64,000 nt of DNA from Blastococcus carthaginiensis (GCF_030731085.1 NZ_JASNFN010000014.1:1-64000); one strand, 5' to 3'; positions 24,811-34,022 are shown, numbered from the stretch's first letter. Program-made: numbers and translations. The notes: generated from the sequence alone by a model not told the origin.

Positions 24811-26349
24811 TCAGTCGCTGTGCGCCGAGCGCACCCTCGTCGAGGGGATGACCACCCACGCGGTCACCGCAGCGACCGCTAGCAGGCCCGCGGCCACCAC
24901 CGACGTCACCTGCATGGCGGAGACGAACGACTCCCGCGCGACGCTCAAGGCCGAGTCAGAGGCGAGCACCTCGTCGGCCCGGGCCAGTGACTCGCGCACC
25001 GCTCCCCCGGCCAGCGCGCCGACGTCGACGGGGAGGGCGACCCGGTACAGCACGGTCTGCAACGAGCCGAGCAGCGCGATCCCCAGAGCTGCGCCCAGTT
25101 CGTAGGACGTCTCCGAGAGGGCCGACGCCGTGCCTGCCCGCTGCGGCTCCACCGCTCCGACGGCGGCGTCCGTGCTCAGCGTGAACGCCAGCCCGAAGCC
25201 GCAGCCGAGCACGAGCAGCGCGACCGCCAGCCAGGCGTAACCAGGCAGCGCCTCGGCCGCGGCCAGCGCCAGCATGCCTGCGGCGCTGATCGCCAGCCCG
25301 AGGCCGATCGCCCGGCCCAGTCCGATCCGCGCCACCAGCGGCCCCACCGCGACGACGACGGCCAGCGACGCGAGCATCAGGGGCAGCTCTCGAACTCCGG
25401 CCTCCAGCGCGCTGTGCCCCCGCACCAACTGCAGGTACTGGGAGAAGAAGAACAGCAGCCCCGTCAGTGCGAGCAAGGCGATCAGCTGGCTGCCCAGCGC
25501 ACCGGAGAACGCCCGGTTGGCGAACAGCCGGAGGTCAACCAGCGGGTCGGTGATCCGCCGCTGCCGCCGCACGAAGAGTGCGAGCGCCCCGACCCCGGCG
25601 CCGGCGGCCACCGCCGCCGCTGCGCTCGCGCCGTGCCCGACCGTCTCCTTGATCGCGTACACGATCCCGAGGACCGCGACGACGGACTGCACGGCGCCGA
25701 GCACGTCGAGTCGGCCCGGCCGCGGGTCGCGCGACTCCGGCAGCAGCAACCAGCCGGCGACCAGCAGCACGACCATCACCGGCAGGTTGATCAGGAAGAC
25801 CGACCCCCACCAGAAGTGCTCGAGAAGCAGACCGCCGACCAGCGGGCCGAGCACGGCGCCGCCCGACGCTCCGGCGCTCCACAGCGCGATGGCGCGGGTC
25901 CGCTGCCACGGGTCGGCGAACAGGTTGCGGATCAGGGAGAGCGTCGAGGGCATGAGGGTGGCCCCGGCTGCGCCCAGCGCGGCACGGGCGACGATGAGGG
26001 TCGCCGGATCGTCAGCGAACGCCGCGACGGCGGAGGCCGAACCGAACGCCGCGGCGCCGAGCAGCAGGACCCGCTTGCGACCGTAGCGGTCGGCCAGACC
26101 GCCCATCAGCACCAGCAGGCCGGCCAGTGCGAAACCGTAGGCGTCGCCGATCCAGAGGAGCTCCCCGGCGGACGGCTGCAGATCGGCGGTGAGGGCAGGG
26201 ACGGCGAGGGCCAGCACCGTGCCATCCACTGCGAGCAGCACCACGGCCAGCACCAGGACGGTGAGCGCGGCCCACTCCCTCGGCCCGGCGGAGGGGACGG
26301 CTCCCCGAAGCGTCAGAGCGTCGTCGGGCGTTTGTGCGGCGGCCTTCAC
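24811..26349 (-). CDS. MFS drug exporter, DHA2 (14-helix) family
   Basis: A 512-residue major facilitator with about 14 helices. Motif A is GGLADRYGRKRVLLLG, motif C is GPLVGGLLLEHFWW, and the early DGTVLALAVPAL segment is typical of EmrB/QacA-type drug:H+ antiporters. GTG start. It is divergent from a TetR gene over a 74-bp gap with palindromes, the usual exporter-repressor pair. The exported compound is unknown. Confidence 0.9.
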   Translation of the reverse strand: MKAAAQTPDDALTLRGAVPSAGPREWAALTVLVLAVVLLAVDGTVLALAVPALTADLQPSAGELLWIGDAYGFALAGLLVLMGGLADRYGRKRVLLLGAAAFGSASAVAAFADDPATLIVARAALGAAGATLMPSTLSLIRNLFADPWQRTRAIALWSAGASGGAVLGPLVGGLLLEHFWWGSVFLINLPVMVVLLVAGWLLLPESRDPRPGRLDVLGAVQSVVAVLGIVYAIKETVGHGASAAAAVAAGAGVGALALFVRRQRRITDPLVDLRLFANRAFSGALGSQLIALLALTGLLFFFSQYLQLVRGHSALEAGVRELPLMLASLAVVVAVGPLVARIGLGRAIGLGLAISAAGMLALAAAEALPGYAWLAVALLVLGCGFGLAFTLSTDAAVGAVEPQRAGTASALSETSYELGAALGIALLGSLQTVLYRVALPVDVGALAGGAVRESLARADEVLASDSALSVARESFVSAMQVTSVVAAGLLAVAAVTAWVVIPSTRVRSAHSD

Positions 26350-26356
26350 GAGAGTT

Positions 26357-26397
26357 AGCGTACCGACCAGACGGTTTGTTAGCTAGCTGCGTACGCT
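26357..26397. promoter_or_regulatory. Nested inverted repeats, TetR operator candidate
   Basis: AGCGTAC (26357-26363) and GTACGCT (26391-26397) are exact inverted copies. Inside them ACCG-accaga-CGGT (26362-26375) forms a second one, resembling the 14-16 bp dyads bound by TetR repressors. The whole sits in the 74-bp gap between the exporter and its regulator. Confidence 0.5.
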
Positions 26398-26423
26398 CTC
26401 CTCCTCGACGGAAGGAGCGGGCA

Positions 26424-26999
26424 GTGACGGGTCAGATCCGAGATGCGGCGCGGACACGCCGGGCGCTCCTCGACGCAGCAGCACGCTCGGTGGGCGTGCA
26501 CGGCGCCGGGGTCACGCTCGACGTCGTCGCCCGCGAGGCCGGCGTGTCGAAGGGCGGCCTCATGCATCACTTCGGCTCGAAGGACGAGCTGCTGACCGCG
26601 CTGGTCGACGACCTGTTCGAGGAGTTCGCCCGCGCCGTCCAGGAACAGGTCGACCCCGACGACGACGCGCCCGGCAAGCTGCTGCGCGGGTACGTGCGGG
26701 CTACCTTCGACGAGCTGGAGCGCGGCTCGGACGCCGTCGAGCAGACGACCTTGATGGCCACCCTCAGCTCGCTTCCGGGACTGGCCCGTCGCTCGCAGGA
26801 CCGCTACCGGCGGTGGAACGAGACGCTGGCCGGCGACGGCGTCGACCGTCAGCGTGTGCTGCTCGTGCTCCGCGCCTGCGACGGCGTCTCGATCGCACCG
26901 CTCTTCGAGGGAGCGATCGAGCCGGACGAGCTCGCCGACACGCGGGAGCTGCTGCTCCGGCTCACCCGCGACACCGGCCCGCTCGTCGAGCTGCTGTGA
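26424..26999 (+). CDS. TetR-family repressor of the MFS exporter
   Basis: A 191-residue TetR protein. Its N-terminal helix-turn-helix reads LLDAAARSVGVHGAGVTLDVVAREAGVSKGGLMHHFGSKDELL, the rest being a ligand-binding helical domain. The GTG at 26424 is chosen because GAAGGAG lies 7 nt upstream; the longer frame would run through the operator. It is divergent from the exporter and probably autoregulates through the gap's palindromes. Confidence 0.88.
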   Translation: MTGQIRDAARTRRALLDAAARSVGVHGAGVTLDVVAREAGVSKGGLMHHFGSKDELLTALVDDLFEEFARAVQEQVDPDDDAPGKLLRGYVRATFDELERGSDAVEQTTLMATLSSLPGLARRSQDRYRRWNETLAGDGVDRQRVLLVLRACDGVSIAPLFEGAIEPDELADTRELLLRLTRDTGPLVELL

Positions 27000-27027
27000 G
27001 CACTCCGCAGCGACTCGTCGTCGACGA

Positions 27028-27459
27028 TCAGGCGGTGTGGCCCTTGCCGCGCGGTCCGCGGCTGTGCTTCGTCGGCACGACCGTCGTACCCACCGCGCGG
27101 ACGACGACCACCGGCTCGTCCAGCACGTCGGCACCCGACGGGGTGTCGTCGTAGCGGGAGGCGATCACCTTGCGGGCCTCCAGTTCGACGGTGCGGCTGG
27201 TGGTGCCGATCCGGGTTACGGTGCCCGTCACCTCGAGGAAGTCCCCGGCGTGGACGGGGACGAGGAACTCGACCTTGTCGTAACCCACGAACAGGCCTTC
27301 GTCACCGTCGGTGATGATCGCCACCTCGGTGACGATGTCGCCGAACAGCTTGAGCACGCGGGCGCCCTCCACGAGATTTCCCCCGTAGTGGGCCTCCTCC
27401 TGGCCGATGCGCACCCGCAGAGTGCTGACGATGGTGCGGTTCTCACCGAGCTCGGTCAT
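27028..27459 (-). CDS. Hotdog beta-amino-acyl-CoA ammonia-lyase family protein
   Basis: A 143-residue hotdog protein closely resembling 3-aminobutyryl-CoA ammonia lyase (Kal) and beta-alanyl-CoA:ammonia lyase. The family stretch EEAHYGGNLVEGARVLKLFGD is followed by DGDEGLFVGYDKVEFLVPVHAGDFLEV, GTTSRTVELEARKV and a closing VGTTVVPTKHSR. Known members eliminate ammonia from a beta-aminoacyl-CoA to give the enoyl-CoA. Its ATG overlaps the stop of an NDP-forming acyl-CoA synthetase that could make its substrate. No kamA, kamD or kdd/kce genes of anaerobic lysine fermentation are present, so the beta-alanine type substrate is more plausible. Confidence 0.75.
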   Translation of the reverse strand: MTELGENRTIVSTLRVRIGQEEAHYGGNLVEGARVLKLFGDIVTEVAIITDGDEGLFVGYDKVEFLVPVHAGDFLEVTGTVTRIGTTSRTVELEARKVIASRYDDTPSGADVLDEPVVVVRAVGTTVVPTKHSRGPRGKGHTA

Positions 27460-29549
27460 GTGCTGGGTCCTCCCATGGGTGCAAGGGTCAGCGCCGCGTC
27501 GACTGCGACGGCCCGGGTCCTGCTGACGATGACGGGATTGACGTCGATGGCGGAGATCTCCGGGTAGCTCGCGCCCAGCCGGCTGACCGCGCACAACGCA
27601 CGGACGACGCCGTCCCGGTCCAGGGCGCCGCCGCGTGCGTCCCGCACCATGCGACCGATTCGGCTGCGGTCGAGGAAGGCGTGCGCGGTGCATTCGTCGA
27701 GATCGCCGACGTGGACGTCGACGACGTCCAGGAACTCGGCCCAGACGCCGCCGAGGCCCAGCAGGACGGTCGGCCCGAACGCCGGATCGCGGTGGAAGCC
27801 GACAAGTACCTCGAGGTCACCCCGGACCAGCTCGGCGACCAGCAGGTCCAGGGTGACACCCTGCTCGGCCGCGCGGGCGAGCATGCCAGCGGCCTCGACC
27901 TGGGTCTCCTGGGGCGTGCTCAGCCCCACGCGGACCAGTCCGACCTCGGTCTTGTGCAGCAGCCCCTCGGCGACCCCCTTGAGCACCACCGGAGCGCCGA
28001 GCTCGGCGAACGCAGCGCTCGCCGCACCCGCCGTCGTCACCCGCCGGGTGCGCGGGACATCCAGTCCGTGCGCGGCGAGTGCGGCGAGGACTTCGTCCTC
28101 GGTGCGCGGCAGCTCGGATGCCATCGGTGCGGACGGCGGAGTCTGCGCCGCACGCGGCGGGGTCGGCGCCGCGGCTGGCGGGTGCTCGGCCCGCCCGGCG
28201 AGGGCGGCGAGAGCGGCCAGCGACGGGCGGGCACCGCGCAGCAGCGGGATGTCGGCCGCCGCGCAGAAAGCGGCGAGCTCGTCCGGCGGATCCTGGGCGG
28301 CAGGGCTCAGCAGCACCGGCACGGTGTCGGAGCCGGCGACGGCGTCGCGGAGGGTCCTGGCGAGGAAGAGCCCCAGCTCCTGCTCGTACGCGCCGGCCGT
28401 CCGCTGCTGATCGATGCCGACGACCAGGAGATCGCCTCCCTCGTCGGCCAGCGCACGCAGCGCCTCGGGATAGATGACCTCGTGGTCGTCGGCGCCCCAC
28501 GGGTCCATCGGGTTGCGCGGGGTGAACAGCGGCCACCGCTCGGTGAGCCGGGCGTGCGCGGAGACGCCGAGGCCCGGCAGCTCCAGGCCGACGTCGTCGG
28601 CGAGATCCGCCAGGAGGTTCGCCTCGCCACCGGAATTGGTCACCAGGTGCGTGCGACGGCCGCGGACGTGCCGCCGGGTGCCGAGGACCTCTCCCAGGGC
28701 GATCAGCTCGTCGAGGTCGTGGGCGAGCACCGCACCGGCCTGCGCCAGGGCCGCCGCCGTCGTCCGGGCGGCGCCGGCCAACCTCCCGGAGTGCGCCCGC
28801 ACGCCTTCCTGCGCGGTGGCCGAGCGGCCCACCACGCAGGCGGCGACCGTCTTCCCGGCATCGGCCAGGGCGCGGCAGGCGGCCAGCAGGTCCCCGGCGT
28901 CGTCGACGGCCTCCACGAATGCGAGCACCGCCGTCGTCTCGGGGTCGGCGGCGAAGAACCGCAGGTGGTCCGGAAGGCCGAGGACGGCTTCGCTCCCGGA
29001 GGAGATCGCCGTCGAGAGCGGCACGCGGGCCCCGGCGTTCACGAATGCCTCCACGACTGCGCCGCTCTGGGCGGCCAGCCCCACGGTGCCGCGCCGCAGC
29101 TCCCGGCCCACCGTGCCGATGTAGGGCGCGGCGCCGGTCACCAGGTCGAGCACGCCCATGCAGTTGGGGCCGAACACCGAGAGCCCGTGCTCGTCGCGCA
29201 GCCGACGCAGCTCCTGCACCAGCTCGCGTGCCACGTCGCCGGAGTCGGTCGTGCCCGCGCCCGGGATGACGAAGGTGCGCACCCCGGCGGCGAGCCCCTG
29301 TTCCACGACGCCGAGGACCCGGTCGGCACGCACCTGGACCAGCGCGGCATCGACGGGCTCGTCGAGGTCGGCGAGGCTCGGCACGGCGGGCACGTCGGCC
29401 ACCTCGGCGTACTTCGGGGTGACGGCGACGACGCGGCCGGCGAAGCCGAGCGATCGGCAGTTCTCGAGGGCAACCCGTCCGACGAAGCTCGACGGGGAGG
29501 CGCCGACCACTGCCAGCGACCGAGGCCGGTAGCGCACGTCGGAGGACAT
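27456..29549 (-). CDS. NDP-forming acyl-CoA synthetase
   Basis: A 697-residue fused acyl-CoA synthetase (ADP-forming; succinyl-CoA synthetase superfamily). A CoA-binding domain (VVGASPSSFVGR start; GPNCMGVLD) leads to ligase domains with the phospho-His region RAHSGRLAG (about 265), a Pro/Ala linker (about 440-470), and a C-terminal ATP-grasp domain (PVVLKGVAEGLLHKTEVGLVRVGL; ISAIDVNPVIV). It should make an acyl-CoA from acid, CoA and NTP. ATG 29549 has GGAGG... just upstream sequence non-coding in-frame. Coupling to the lyase suggests a beta-amino acid substrate. Confidence 0.85.
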   Translation of the reverse strand: MSSDVRYRPRSLAVVGASPSSFVGRVALENCRSLGFAGRVVAVTPKYAEVADVPAVPSLADLDEPVDAALVQVRADRVLGVVEQGLAAGVRTFVIPGAGTTDSGDVARELVQELRRLRDEHGLSVFGPNCMGVLDLVTGAAPYIGTVGRELRRGTVGLAAQSGAVVEAFVNAGARVPLSTAISSGSEAVLGLPDHLRFFAADPETTAVLAFVEAVDDAGDLLAACRALADAGKTVAACVVGRSATAQEGVRAHSGRLAGAARTTAAALAQAGAVLAHDLDELIALGEVLGTRRHVRGRRTHLVTNSGGEANLLADLADDVGLELPGLGVSAHARLTERWPLFTPRNPMDPWGADDHEVIYPEALRALADEGGDLLVVGIDQQRTAGAYEQELGLFLARTLRDAVAGSDTVPVLLSPAAQDPPDELAAFCAAADIPLLRGARPSLAALAALAGRAEHPPAAAPTPPRAAQTPPSAPMASELPRTEDEVLAALAAHGLDVPRTRRVTTAGAASAAFAELGAPVVLKGVAEGLLHKTEVGLVRVGLSTPQETQVEAAGMLARAAEQGVTLDLLVAELVRGDLEVLVGFHRDPAFGPTVLLGLGGVWAEFLDVVDVHVGDLDECTAHAFLDRSRIGRMVRDARGGALDRDGVVRALCAVSRLGASYPEISAIDVNPVIVSRTRAVAVDAALTLAPMGGPST

Positions 29550-29584
29550 GGCGCCCAGCCTGCGTGGCGGGCGCCCCTCCGCGA

Positions 29585-29601
29585 CCCGACGGTCTGTCGG
29601 G
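29585..29601. promoter_or_regulatory. Palindrome between divergent ligase and acuI-type genes
   Basis: CCCGAC and GTCGGG flank GGTCT, 36 bp from the synthetase start and 66 bp from the reductase start. In a 117-bp divergent gap this is a reasonable shared operator; the regulator is unknown. Confidence 0.35.
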
Positions 29602-29666
29602 ATCCGCTCGGAAGCGCCGACGGAACGCAGGTCCTGGGCCCACCCCGGTCGCGGACGATCGGGCGC

Positions 29667-30665
29667 ATGACCGAACTGCCCTCCGCCGTACCCGCCCTCG
29701 TCGCCGACGCCTCCGGGGACCAAACCCGGCTGGAACTGCGGGAGCTGTCGTTCGCCGAGCTCGGCACCGACGAGGTCGTCGTCGCCGTCGACTGGTCGGG
29801 CGTCAACTACAAGGACGGGCTGGCTTCCCGCAAGGACGGCAAGGTGGCCCGGATCGATCCGCTCGTCCCGGGCATCGACCTGGCCGGCACCGTCGTCGAC
29901 CCCGGCGGGGCTCCCCTCGTGAGAGGCCAGGCGGTCCTGGTGCACGGTTACGACCTGGGCGTCGCCCACCACGGCGGATACGCCCGCTACTCGCGCGTGC
30001 CCGCGGAGTGGGTCGTCCCGCTCCCCGACGGGCTGACCGGCCGCCAGGCGATGGTCCTCGGCACGGCCGGTTTCACCGCTGCGCTGAGCGTGATCGCGCT
30101 GGAGGAGCACGGCCTGGTCCCCGGCGCCGGCCCGGTGCTGGTCACCGGCGCCTCCGGCGGCGTGGGCAGCGTGGCCGTGTCGATCCTCGCCGCACGCGGC
30201 CACGAGGTCACCGCGGTCACCGGGAAGCGCGAGGCCGCCGACTGGCTGCGCTCGCTCGGCGCGGCCGACGTCGTCGACCGCTCGGTACTGGACCCGGAGC
30301 GGCCCCTGCAGAAGGAGAGGTGGGCCGGCGCGGTGGACTGCGTCGGTGGGGCCACGCTCGCCGCCGTCCTCGCCTCGCTGCGCTACGGGGCCGCCGTGGC
30401 GGCGTCGGGCAACACCGGAGGGATGGCGCTGCCGACGACCGTCCTGCCGTTCATCCTGCGGGGTGTCGCCCTGCTCGGCATCGATTCGGTGCAGTGCCCC
30501 ATCGACCTGCGGCGTGCGGTGTGGCAGCGGCTGGCCACCGACCTGCGGCCGGCGGCGTTGGACGACCTGGCCACCGAGGAGGTGCCGCTCGACGGCGTTC
30601 CGGCCGCGTTGGAACGGATCCTCGCCGGCGGCGCCCGAGGGCGGACCCTCGTCCGGATCGGCTGA
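29667..30665 (+). CDS. acuI: AcuI/YhdH-type acrylyl-CoA reductase
   Basis: A 332-residue zinc-free medium-chain reductase. The AcuI/YhdH fingerprint is SGVNYKDGLASRKDGKVARIDPLVPGIDLAGTVV in the N-terminal domain, then VHGYDLGVAHHGGYA and the NADPH fold VLVTGASGGVGSVAVSILAARGHEVTAVTGK. Family members reduce acrylyl-CoA to propionyl-CoA and so detoxify and use it. It is divergent from the synthetase-lyase pair that could generate acrylyl-CoA. GACGAT lies 7 nt before the ATG, suggesting a leaderless transcript. Confidence 0.82.
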   Translation: MTELPSAVPALVADASGDQTRLELRELSFAELGTDEVVVAVDWSGVNYKDGLASRKDGKVARIDPLVPGIDLAGTVVDPGGAPLVRGQAVLVHGYDLGVAHHGGYARYSRVPAEWVVPLPDGLTGRQAMVLGTAGFTAALSVIALEEHGLVPGAGPVLVTGASGGVGSVAVSILAARGHEVTAVTGKREAADWLRSLGAADVVDRSVLDPERPLQKERWAGAVDCVGGATLAAVLASLRYGAAVAASGNTGGMALPTTVLPFILRGVALLGIDSVQCPIDLRRAVWQRLATDLRPAALDDLATEEVPLDGVPAALERILAGGARGRTLVRIG

Positions 30666-30670
30666 CCGTC

Positions 30671-32326
30671 GTGACCACCACCGTCTTCCACAACGGGGCA
30701 GTGTTCACCGCCGACGCGGCCCGCTCCTGGGCGAGCGCGGTCGCCGTCGTCGACGGTCGGATCGCCGCGATCGGCGGCTCGGACGCGGTCACACCATTCG
30801 TCCGCCGCGCCGATGACGTGGTCGACCTCGACGGGCGGGCCCTCTGGCCCGCGTTCCACGATGCGCACGCCCATCCCGTGAACGGAGGGCTCGAACGCGC
30901 CCGCTGCGACCTCTCGGGCGACTCCAGCGCGGCCGGGTACACCGCGCGCATCGCGGAGTACCTCGGGTCCCGCCCGGACCGCGAGTGGGTACTCGGGGGC
31001 GGGTGGTCGATGGAGGCGTTCCCCGGTGGGCGCCCGACCCGGGAGGCGCTCGACGCCGTCACCGGCGACCGCCTGGTCTACCTCCCCAACCGTGATCACC
31101 ACTCGGCGTGGGTCAACAGCCGCACCCTGCTGCTCGCCGGGATAGACGCGTCGACCCCCGACCCGGCGGACGGCCGGATCGAACGCGACAGCGCGGGCCG
31201 GCCGACCGGGTTGCTGCACGAGGGCGCCATGGACCTCGTGGCGGCCCGGGCGCCGCAGCCGACACAGGAGGAGTACGACGAGGGACTGCGCGAGGCGCAG
31301 CATCATCTGCACGCCCTCGGCGTCGTCGGCTGGCAGGATGCCATGGTCCGCGTGCAGGAGCCCGGCCCCACGGTGCACGAGTCCTACCTGCGCGCGCAGG
31401 CAGCCGGCTGGCTCACCGCCCACGTCGCCGGCGCGCTGTGGTGGGACCGGGACTGCGACCTGACCGGCGTCGCGGACCAGGTGGCCGCCCTGGCCCAGCG
31501 CCGGGACGAGGCCCGGGTGGCCGGATCGCGCTACCGGACCGAGAGCGTCAAGATCATGCAGGACGGCGTCGTCGAGACGTTCACCGCCGCGCTGCTCGAG
31601 CCCTACCTCGACCGGTGCGGCCACCGAACGGCCAACGACGGCCTCAGCTTCCTGCCCGTCGACGTGCTGGACTCCGCCACCGCGGCGCTGGACGCCGCCG
31701 GCTTCGGCGTGCACTTCCACGCGCTCGGAGATCGGGCCGTGCGGGAAGTCCTCGACGCACTCACCAACGCCCGCCGGCTCAACGGGGCCACCGGCAACCG
31801 GCACCACCTGGCTCACCTGCAGGTGGTCGATCCGGCCGACGTGCCACGCTTCGCCCGGCTCGGCGCCACCGCGAACCTGCAGGCGCTGTGGGCCTGCCAC
31901 GAACCGCAGATGGACGAGCTGTCCATCCCCTTCCTGGGCAGCCCGCGGGCAGAGCGCCAGTATCCGTTCGGCGACCTGCACCGCGCCGGCGCGACGCTGG
32001 CCATGGGCAGCGACTGGCCGGTCAGCAGTCCCGATCCCCTCGCCGCCCTGCACGTCGCGGTCAACCGGACGGCGCCGGAGACCCCCGCGGCCGCCCCCTT
32101 CCTCCTCGAGCAAGCCCTGTCCCTGCCGGTGGCGTTGGCCGCCTACACCGCGGGCTCGGCCCACATCGACGGCATCGACGACCGCTCGGGGTCGATCACC
32201 GTCGGCAAGGACGCCGACCTCGTGGTGCTCGACCGCAATCCGTTCGCCGCGCCGCCCTGCGAGATCGGCGAAGCCCGGGTGCAGCGGACATACGTGGCCG
32301 GCCGCCTGGTCCACGCGGCCGGCTGA
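30671..32326 (+). CDS. YtcJ-type metal-dependent amidohydrolase
   Basis: A 551-residue amidohydrolase-3 family enzyme. Metal ligands are in AFHDAHAHPV (about residue 62), the carbamate/His region ESVKIMQDGVVETFTA, HFHALGDRAV, HHLAHLQVVDP and GSDWPVSSPDPL; the beta-sandwich closes with GKDADLVVLDRNPF. It likely hydrolyses an amide or N-formyl/N-acyl bond of a small molecule. GTG lies 5 nt after the AcuI stop, so the two are co-transcribed, tying it to the amine pathway proposed here. Confidence 0.85.
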   Translation: MTTTVFHNGAVFTADAARSWASAVAVVDGRIAAIGGSDAVTPFVRRADDVVDLDGRALWPAFHDAHAHPVNGGLERARCDLSGDSSAAGYTARIAEYLGSRPDREWVLGGGWSMEAFPGGRPTREALDAVTGDRLVYLPNRDHHSAWVNSRTLLLAGIDASTPDPADGRIERDSAGRPTGLLHEGAMDLVAARAPQPTQEEYDEGLREAQHHLHALGVVGWQDAMVRVQEPGPTVHESYLRAQAAGWLTAHVAGALWWDRDCDLTGVADQVAALAQRRDEARVAGSRYRTESVKIMQDGVVETFTAALLEPYLDRCGHRTANDGLSFLPVDVLDSATAALDAAGFGVHFHALGDRAVREVLDALTNARRLNGATGNRHHLAHLQVVDPADVPRFARLGATANLQALWACHEPQMDELSIPFLGSPRAERQYPFGDLHRAGATLAMGSDWPVSSPDPLAALHVAVNRTAPETPAAAPFLLEQALSLPVALAAYTAGSAHIDGIDDRSGSITVGKDADLVVLDRNPFAAPPCEIGEARVQRTYVAGRLVHAAG

Positions 32327-32342
32327 CCTTCGCAGCCGGCCG
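32316..32342. terminator. Hairpin between convergent amidohydrolase and aldehyde dehydrogenase
   Basis: CGGCCGGCTG and CAGCCGGCCG form a perfect 10-bp stem with a 7-nt loop; the stem includes the amidohydrolase stop codon. Only 20 bp separate the two convergent genes, so this can end both transcripts. Confidence 0.6.
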
Positions 32343-32346
32343 TGCC

Positions 32347-33837
32347 TCACCGCGGCCGGAAGACGGTGTCCTGCCACTCCTTGCGCGCGGTGCCGGTGAT
32401 GTCGCTCATGACGTGCTTGACCTGGGTGTACTCGTCGAAGGAGTACACCGACATGTCCTTCCCGTAGCCCGAGCCCTTTGTCCCGCCGTGCGGCATCTCC
32501 GACACGATCGGGATGTGGTCGTTGATCCACACCGTTCCGGCGGCGAGCTCCCGGCCGACCCGCTGCGCACGGAACACGTCACGGGTCCACGCGGAAGCGG
32601 CCAGCCCGAACGGAACGTCGTTGGCCAGCGCGAGGGCCTCGTCGTCGTCGTCGAACGGGAGCGCGACCAGCACCGGGCCGAAGACCTCCGACTGCACGAT
32701 CTCGCTGCGCTGGTCGGCACCCACCAGCAGCGTCGGTTCGAAGTAGGCACCCCCGGCCAGCTCGCCGCCGGGCGCTCGCCCGCCGGTGACCACGGTGGCC
32801 CCGTCGGCCACCGCGCGCGTGACCATCGCGGCGACCTTGTCGCGCTGGCGGAACGAGGCCAGCGGCCCCTGGTCGGTGTCCTCGTCGCGGGTCGGGCCCA
32901 GTCGGACCGCGGCCATGAGCTCGGCCACCCCGGCCACGAACTCGTCGAACAACGACCGGTGCACGTACGCGCGCGTGGCCGCTGTGCAGTCCTGCCCGGA
33001 GTTGATCAGCGAGCCGGCGACCGCTCCGCGCACCGCCGCATCCAGATCGGCGTCGGCGAAGACCACGAACGGCGCCTTGCCGCCCAGCTCCAGGTGCAGC
33101 CGGGTGCCGTTGGCGGCAGCGAGGGCGGCGATGTGCCGCCCCACAGCGGTCGACCCGGTGAAGGAGGTCATGGCGATCCGCGGGCTGCGGACGAGCGACT
33201 CGCCGGTCAGCGGACCAGGACCGTTCACCACGTTGAGCACCCCGGCGGGCACGCCGGCCCGCGCGGCGGCGTCGGCCAGCATCAGCGTGGTGAGCGGAGT
33301 GTTCTCAGCCGGCTTGAGGACGATGGTGTTCCCGGCCGCGATCGCCGGCAGGACCTTCCAGACGGCCATCTGCAGGGGGTAGTTCCACGGGGCGATCGAG
33401 CCCACCACGCCGACCGGCTCCCGCCGGATGGTCGAGGTGTGCGTGCCGGACCACTCCGCTGCGGCCATGCCGTCCAGCCGGCGCGCGGCACCGGCGAAGA
33501 AGACCACGTTGTCCACCGAGCCGGGCACGTCGAACTCCCGGGAGAGCCGGATCGGCTTGCCGACCTGCGCCGTCTCGGCCTGCGCCAGCTCCTCGGCCGC
33601 GGCGGAGAGTTCGCGGGCGAGTGCGTGCAGCACCGTCGACCGCTGGACCGGTGTGGACCCGGCCCAGCCCGGGAGCGCGGCCTCGGCGGCGTCGATGGCC
33701 CGCTCGACCGTGGCCGGGGTGTCGGCCCGGTAGGTCCACAGCACCTGTCCCGTCGACGGGTCGAGCACCTCCTGTTCCGGCCCGTCGTCGTCGCCGAAGG
33801 CACCGGCGATGTGATGTGCGCCCCCCGGGAGATGCAT
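32347..33837 (-). CDS. Aminobutyraldehyde-type aldehyde dehydrogenase
   Basis: A 496-residue NAD-dependent aldehyde dehydrogenase. Motifs include IAPWNYPLQMAVWK, GFTGST-type TSFTGSTAVG, the general base in LELGGKAPFVV, and the catalytic Cys in NSGQDCTAATR. That GQDCTA context is characteristic of gamma-aminobutyraldehyde/betaine-aldehyde dehydrogenases. The ATG at 33837 has GGAGG 5 nt upstream. It would oxidise an omega-aminoaldehyde, such as 4-aminobutanal or 3-aminopropanal, to the amino acid. 3-aminopropanal would give beta-alanine, the proposed substrate of the synthetase-lyase pair. Confidence 0.82.
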   Translation of the reverse strand: MHLPGGAHHIAGAFGDDDGPEQEVLDPSTGQVLWTYRADTPATVERAIDAAEAALPGWAGSTPVQRSTVLHALARELSAAAEELAQAETAQVGKPIRLSREFDVPGSVDNVVFFAGAARRLDGMAAAEWSGTHTSTIRREPVGVVGSIAPWNYPLQMAVWKVLPAIAAGNTIVLKPAENTPLTTLMLADAAARAGVPAGVLNVVNGPGPLTGESLVRSPRIAMTSFTGSTAVGRHIAALAAANGTRLHLELGGKAPFVVFADADLDAAVRGAVAGSLINSGQDCTAATRAYVHRSLFDEFVAGVAELMAAVRLGPTRDEDTDQGPLASFRQRDKVAAMVTRAVADGATVVTGGRAPGGELAGGAYFEPTLLVGADQRSEIVQSEVFGPVLVALPFDDDDEALALANDVPFGLAASAWTRDVFRAQRVGRELAAGTVWINDHIPIVSEMPHGGTKGSGYGKDMSVYSFDEYTQVKHVMSDITGTARKEWQDTVFRPR

Positions 33838-34022
33838 GGCCGCCTCCAAGCGGGTCGAGAGGATCGTCAGCGGTGCGGTGCTCCACGCTGCCAGCCGCCG
33901 GGCCGGGACCGGCCGACGGATCGTCCGCTCCGGCAACGGGTCCCGGCGTTTCGTCGGAAGCCCCGTCCTCCACGTCGTTCCGTCGGGGCCGCGGCCTCAC
34001 CCCATCGGTCAGGATGCGTCGC

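Noticed and set aside
27028..27459. Lysine-fermentation 3-aminobutyryl-CoA lyase
   Set aside because: No lysine aminomutase or cleavage-enzyme genes; aerobic organism and AcuI neighbour favour a beta-alanine type substrate.
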